From positions 1-54,927 of the forward strand of contig JAQSXU010000015.1 in the NCBI GenBank assembly GCA_029256485.1: DNA of 54,927 bases, written 5' to 3'. A program made the position numbers and the translations under genes. Position 1 is the first letter of the stretch. The number at the start of each line of letters is the position of its first letter. The notes under the pieces are model-generated. The model ran no database searches and had not been told where the DNA came from. It saw nothing but the letters and a program-made list of their open reading frames with translations. Positions 52,463-54,927 of this stretch are shown in pieces. This stretch comes from Clostridiaceae bacterium. Lineage in GTDB: Bacteria; Bacillota_A; Clostridia; Clostridiales; Clostridiaceae.

Positions 52463-53572
52463 ATGCCTGCATTAGATCAATATAGGAAATATAATGTTCG
52501 TTTTATTGTTCACCCACCCTTCGAATTTGGAGTAGCTATGTATATTATGGCTAATGCTGAACAATATCTGAAATATGGTGAAGATAATGATTTTATTTTT
52601 GACAAAATGCTTCTTGAGTTTGGGAAAAATTATTCTTTGAATATATCAGAGTTCATCCAAAATGAATTACATTTTTTTATGTGTCAGGATGTTCGCGGGT
52701 TGCCTTTTGTCAACCCGCTTGGAAGACTCATATTTGGGTTGGCAATGGATAACCCTGAACTAGCTTCTGTTGAGGAATTCGTCAAATTTGTACATATGAT
52801 GGATGAGAATCAATTTCTTCAGCAGATAATAAAGTCTGCTATATCGCAAGAAAGCATGGCGAATGAAATAGAGGATTATGTTTCAGCTACTGATATTGGA
52901 AAGGAACAGGCCATAGACCTGATTAGGAATTCCTCTATTCAGGAAACTAAGCAAAAAGAGAAATTGATTTATTGTTTGCAAAATCCTCTTGAGATAAAGA
53001 CACGTTTCAGTCTACTTATAAAGCAGTTTTATGAGTTGATGTACAAATTGTATGAGCACGATATCTTATTGACGCTTAAGCCTATTATGGAGAAGTACGA
53101 GAAACTGTTCAATGACAACCCTGAGGAGTTTATGAGAGACTTTTTAAGGATTGATATTAGCAACTACAGAAAAGAAGTGCGCGTACATGTGAGTTATCTG
53201 ATACAGGTTTTGATATTGTATTTTATGGAAACTGACGACAGAATACCTGACTATTTTATTATTGGGATTTATGCAGATAAACGATTTGGGCGGGGAGCTC
53301 TCAAAGATAAATTAATTACCTTCTCAAAAGTACTTTCGGATAAAAAGAGATTCGAGTTAATAATATTACTTTCTAAACGACCGTGGTACGTACAGGAACT
53401 AGCAGAACAATTAAATATTGCATCGTCAACAGTGTCGCATCATTTAAGCCTTTTAATCAGCTTAAATCTGGTGAAGCCAGAACGTGATGAACACAGGTTA
53501 TATTATTTATTAGATAAAGATAAAGTAAAAGACTTTTTAGAGCAGATATCAAAAATGTTATTTGAAAAATAA
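52463..53572 (+). CDS. ArsR-type transcriptional regulator with large N-terminal domain
   Basis: 369 residues. The last 75 are a winged helix of the ArsR type (KKRFELIILLSKRPWYVQEL, then AEQLNIASSTVSHHLSLL and YYLLDKDKV). The first 290 are mostly helical and do not resemble a known small-molecule domain to me; similar proteins often precede ABC transporters in clostridia. No CxC metal site of classical ArsR sensors is visible. AGAGGAG precedes the ATG. The next gene, 18 bases on, is a permease it probably controls. Confidence 0.8.
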   Translation: MPALDQYRKYNVRFIVHPPFEFGVAMYIMANAEQYLKYGEDNDFIFDKMLLEFGKNYSLNISEFIQNELHFFMCQDVRGLPFVNPLGRLIFGLAMDNPELASVEEFVKFVHMMDENQFLQQIIKSAISQESMANEIEDYVSATDIGKEQAIDLIRNSSIQETKQKEKLIYCLQNPLEIKTRFSLLIKQFYELMYKLYEHDILLTLKPIMEKYEKLFNDNPEEFMRDFLRIDISNYRKEVRVHVSYLIQVLILYFMETDDRIPDYFIIGIYADKRFGRGALKDKLITFSKVLSDKKRFELIILLSKRPWYVQELAEQLNIASSTVSHHLSLLISLNLVKPERDEHRLYYLLDKDKVKDFLEQISKMLFEK

Positions 53573-53590
53573 TAAATACGGAGGTGATAT

Positions 53591-54835
53591 ATGCAAATAA
53601 TTGTAAAGTTCTTTTTGTTAAATATAAAGGAAAAAAAGTTCAGAACGTTTCTAATTATCTTTTCATTGATTATTTCTTCGGCGCTTTATTTTGCCGCAGG
53701 TGCAATTACAAAAACTGTTGAAGGTATATATCTGGGTCAGATAAAAAGGATAAGCGGTACCTCTGATATCGTTGTCCATGCAAATTCAGGTTCACCTTCG
53801 CCGTATTTCAATATGGCTGGTGCTGTACAATACAAGGAAAGAATGGAATATGCTGTTGGGATGGCAATTGCAGAGGGAATGTATGAATACAAGAGCAATG
53901 AGTTTTCTAAGGTTGAATTAATTGGAATCGAGTATGATGACCTGACAGTAATGAATCCGATAGTAATGGAACCAGGGGCGGATTTAGGGTCTTTTACCGG
54001 CTATAAGGCAATCATTGGCAAAACATCTTCGGAAAAGTACGGTATAAAGGTAGGTGACAATATAGATGTCACCTTGAAGGGGCAAAAGCTGAGACTTAAA
54101 GTGTGTGGCATTTCAAAGCCTGTCGGGCCATTCTCAAGCGGTGGCCAGACAATAACGGCTGTTGTTCCTAGAAGTATTATCAGTACGGTAAGTTGCGAGG
54201 AAAAAAATCAAGTTTCTGCATTGTATATTAAACTAAATAAAAATGAAAACTTACAAAGGATGCTTGAAGACCTTTCGAGAAATTACAGGCAATATACCGT
54301 TGAAGAGACATTGACCAAGAATGAGATGGAAGAACAGCTGAGAGCGATGCGAACTGCCTTGTCAATTACAACGCTTATTGTACTGTTCATTAGTGCCTTT
54401 ATTATATATACAAGCTTTAAGGTTATTACAACCGAAAGACTACCTGTAATAGGTACATTCAGAAGCATTGGAGCAACAAAATTAACAACAGGGCTTGTAA
54501 TGCTTGCTGAAAGCCTTGTATACGGTATTATCGGGGGAAGTATAGGAACGGGTCTGGGTATAGTCGTACTTCATTTTATGACCATCATGATGGCAAAAAG
54601 TTTTGGTACAAGCGCTACTTTAAATAGTAGTCCTATACAGTTGGCTACAACATTTTTGATGGCAATTCTAGTTTCCATTGCAAGTTCAGCACTTCCTATA
54701 ATTAAAACTTCAAAAATACCTGTAAAAGAAATTGTTCTGAACAAAGTAGAGGTAAGGGAAAGTAAAAAAAATATAAGGCGATTGACCCTAGGAATTATTT
54801 TTTTAGTTATGGCAGTTACCATCCCTAGAACGTAA
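53591..54835 (+). CDS. FtsX/MacB-type ABC permease, N-terminal part, frame broken near its end
   Basis: The open frame gives 414 residues. A membrane helix at about 15-40, a MacB-like extracytoplasmic domain (SGTSDIVVHANSGSPSPYF), then three helices of an FtsX domain (TTLIVLFISAFIIYTSFKVI, TGLGIVVLHFMTIM) and IIKTSKIPVKEIVLNK, where family members usually continue with a second half. The frame ends at TAA 54833, just after a new hydrophobic segment starts. From about 54833 another frame reads GKPSVLVIIKPPFLAADLLL up to the window edge, so a one-base indel or decay is likely. GGAGGTGAT precedes the ATG. The ATPase is not in the window. Confidence 0.75.
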   Translation: MQIIVKFFLLNIKEKKFRTFLIIFSLIISSALYFAAGAITKTVEGIYLGQIKRISGTSDIVVHANSGSPSPYFNMAGAVQYKERMEYAVGMAIAEGMYEYKSNEFSKVELIGIEYDDLTVMNPIVMEPGADLGSFTGYKAIIGKTSSEKYGIKVGDNIDVTLKGQKLRLKVCGISKPVGPFSSGGQTITAVVPRSIISTVSCEEKNQVSALYIKLNKNENLQRMLEDLSRNYRQYTVEETLTKNEMEEQLRAMRTALSITTLIVLFISAFIIYTSFKVITTERLPVIGTFRSIGATKLTTGLVMLAESLVYGIIGGSIGTGLGIVVLHFMTIMMAKSFGTSATLNSSPIQLATTFLMAILVSIASSALPIIKTSKIPVKEIVLNKVEVRESKKNIRRLTLGIIFLVMAVTIPRT

Positions 54836-54927
54836 ACGGTAAACCATCCGTACTGGTAATAATAAAGCCGCCATTTCTGGCAGCTGATTTACTTTTGATT
54901 TTGTTTTCGGCACTCAGCTGGAAGACT

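Overview
The window reads as low-GC Firmicutes chromosome, most likely a clostridium. The DNA is AT-rich, start codons include many TTG and GTG behind strong AGGAGG-type sites, and the right part carries the Firmicutes wall-homeostasis block walR-walK-yycH-yycI-murA-walJ-rlmH. A cellulolytic Ruminiclostridium-type species is my guess from general resemblance only. About three quarters of the window is a surface-polysaccharide locus.

Left part (140-24093). A divergent O-antigen ligase/polymerase-like membrane protein precedes a complete dTDP-L-rhamnose operon (rfbD, rfbA, rfbC, rfbB). Next come an ABC-2 polysaccharide exporter (permease with an extra N-terminal ectodomain, and an ATPase with a Wzt-type C-terminal domain) and a large protein joining a SAM methyltransferase, an APH/kinase-like domain and a C-terminal coiled coil made of 42-bp tandem repeats. 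That set recalls the E. coli O8/O9a WbdD/Wzm/Wzt chain-termination and export system. A WbsX-type protein and a GT2 follow. After that a second functional group appears: a YfhO-like membrane protein, amino-sugar genes (Gfo/Idh/MocA dehydrogenase, two DegT aminotransferases, an SDR epimerase, two hexapeptide acyltransferases), a CsbB/DPM1-like polyprenyl-phosphate glycosyltransferase and two half-size DMT proteins that could flip its product. This suggests a polyprenyl-phosphate-sugar decoration pathway.

Middle part (24284-36957). Glycosyltransferases are interspersed with scars: a decayed gene with in-frame stops, a further frameshifted remnant and an IS66-type tnpA stub. From about 28.2 to 35.9 kb lies a distinctly AT-rich block containing a reverse-strand, tightly coupled six-gene operon (DPM1-like GT2, DUF2304 protein, B12-binding radical SAM enzyme, pyruvyltransferase, Wzx-like flippase, GT2). 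It is bounded on the right by a 144-bp copy of the 3' end of the glycosyltransferase gene that lies on its left. This looks like a cassette brought in by recombination at a duplicated glycosyltransferase gene.

Right part (36088-54927). A rhamnosyltransferase-like GT2 ends inside a 158-bp palindromic element. Then come an SDR reductase, a phosphoglycosyltransferase that would start lipid-linked assembly, a PglF/WbpM-like 4,6-dehydratase, and two TolC-like coiled-coil exported proteins. The WalRK block follows, with hairpins between walR and walK and an extra small secreted protein before yycH. The window closes with an ArsR-type regulator and an FtsX/MacB-type permease whose frame breaks near 54.83 kb. 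No tRNA, rRNA or CRISPR array was seen.
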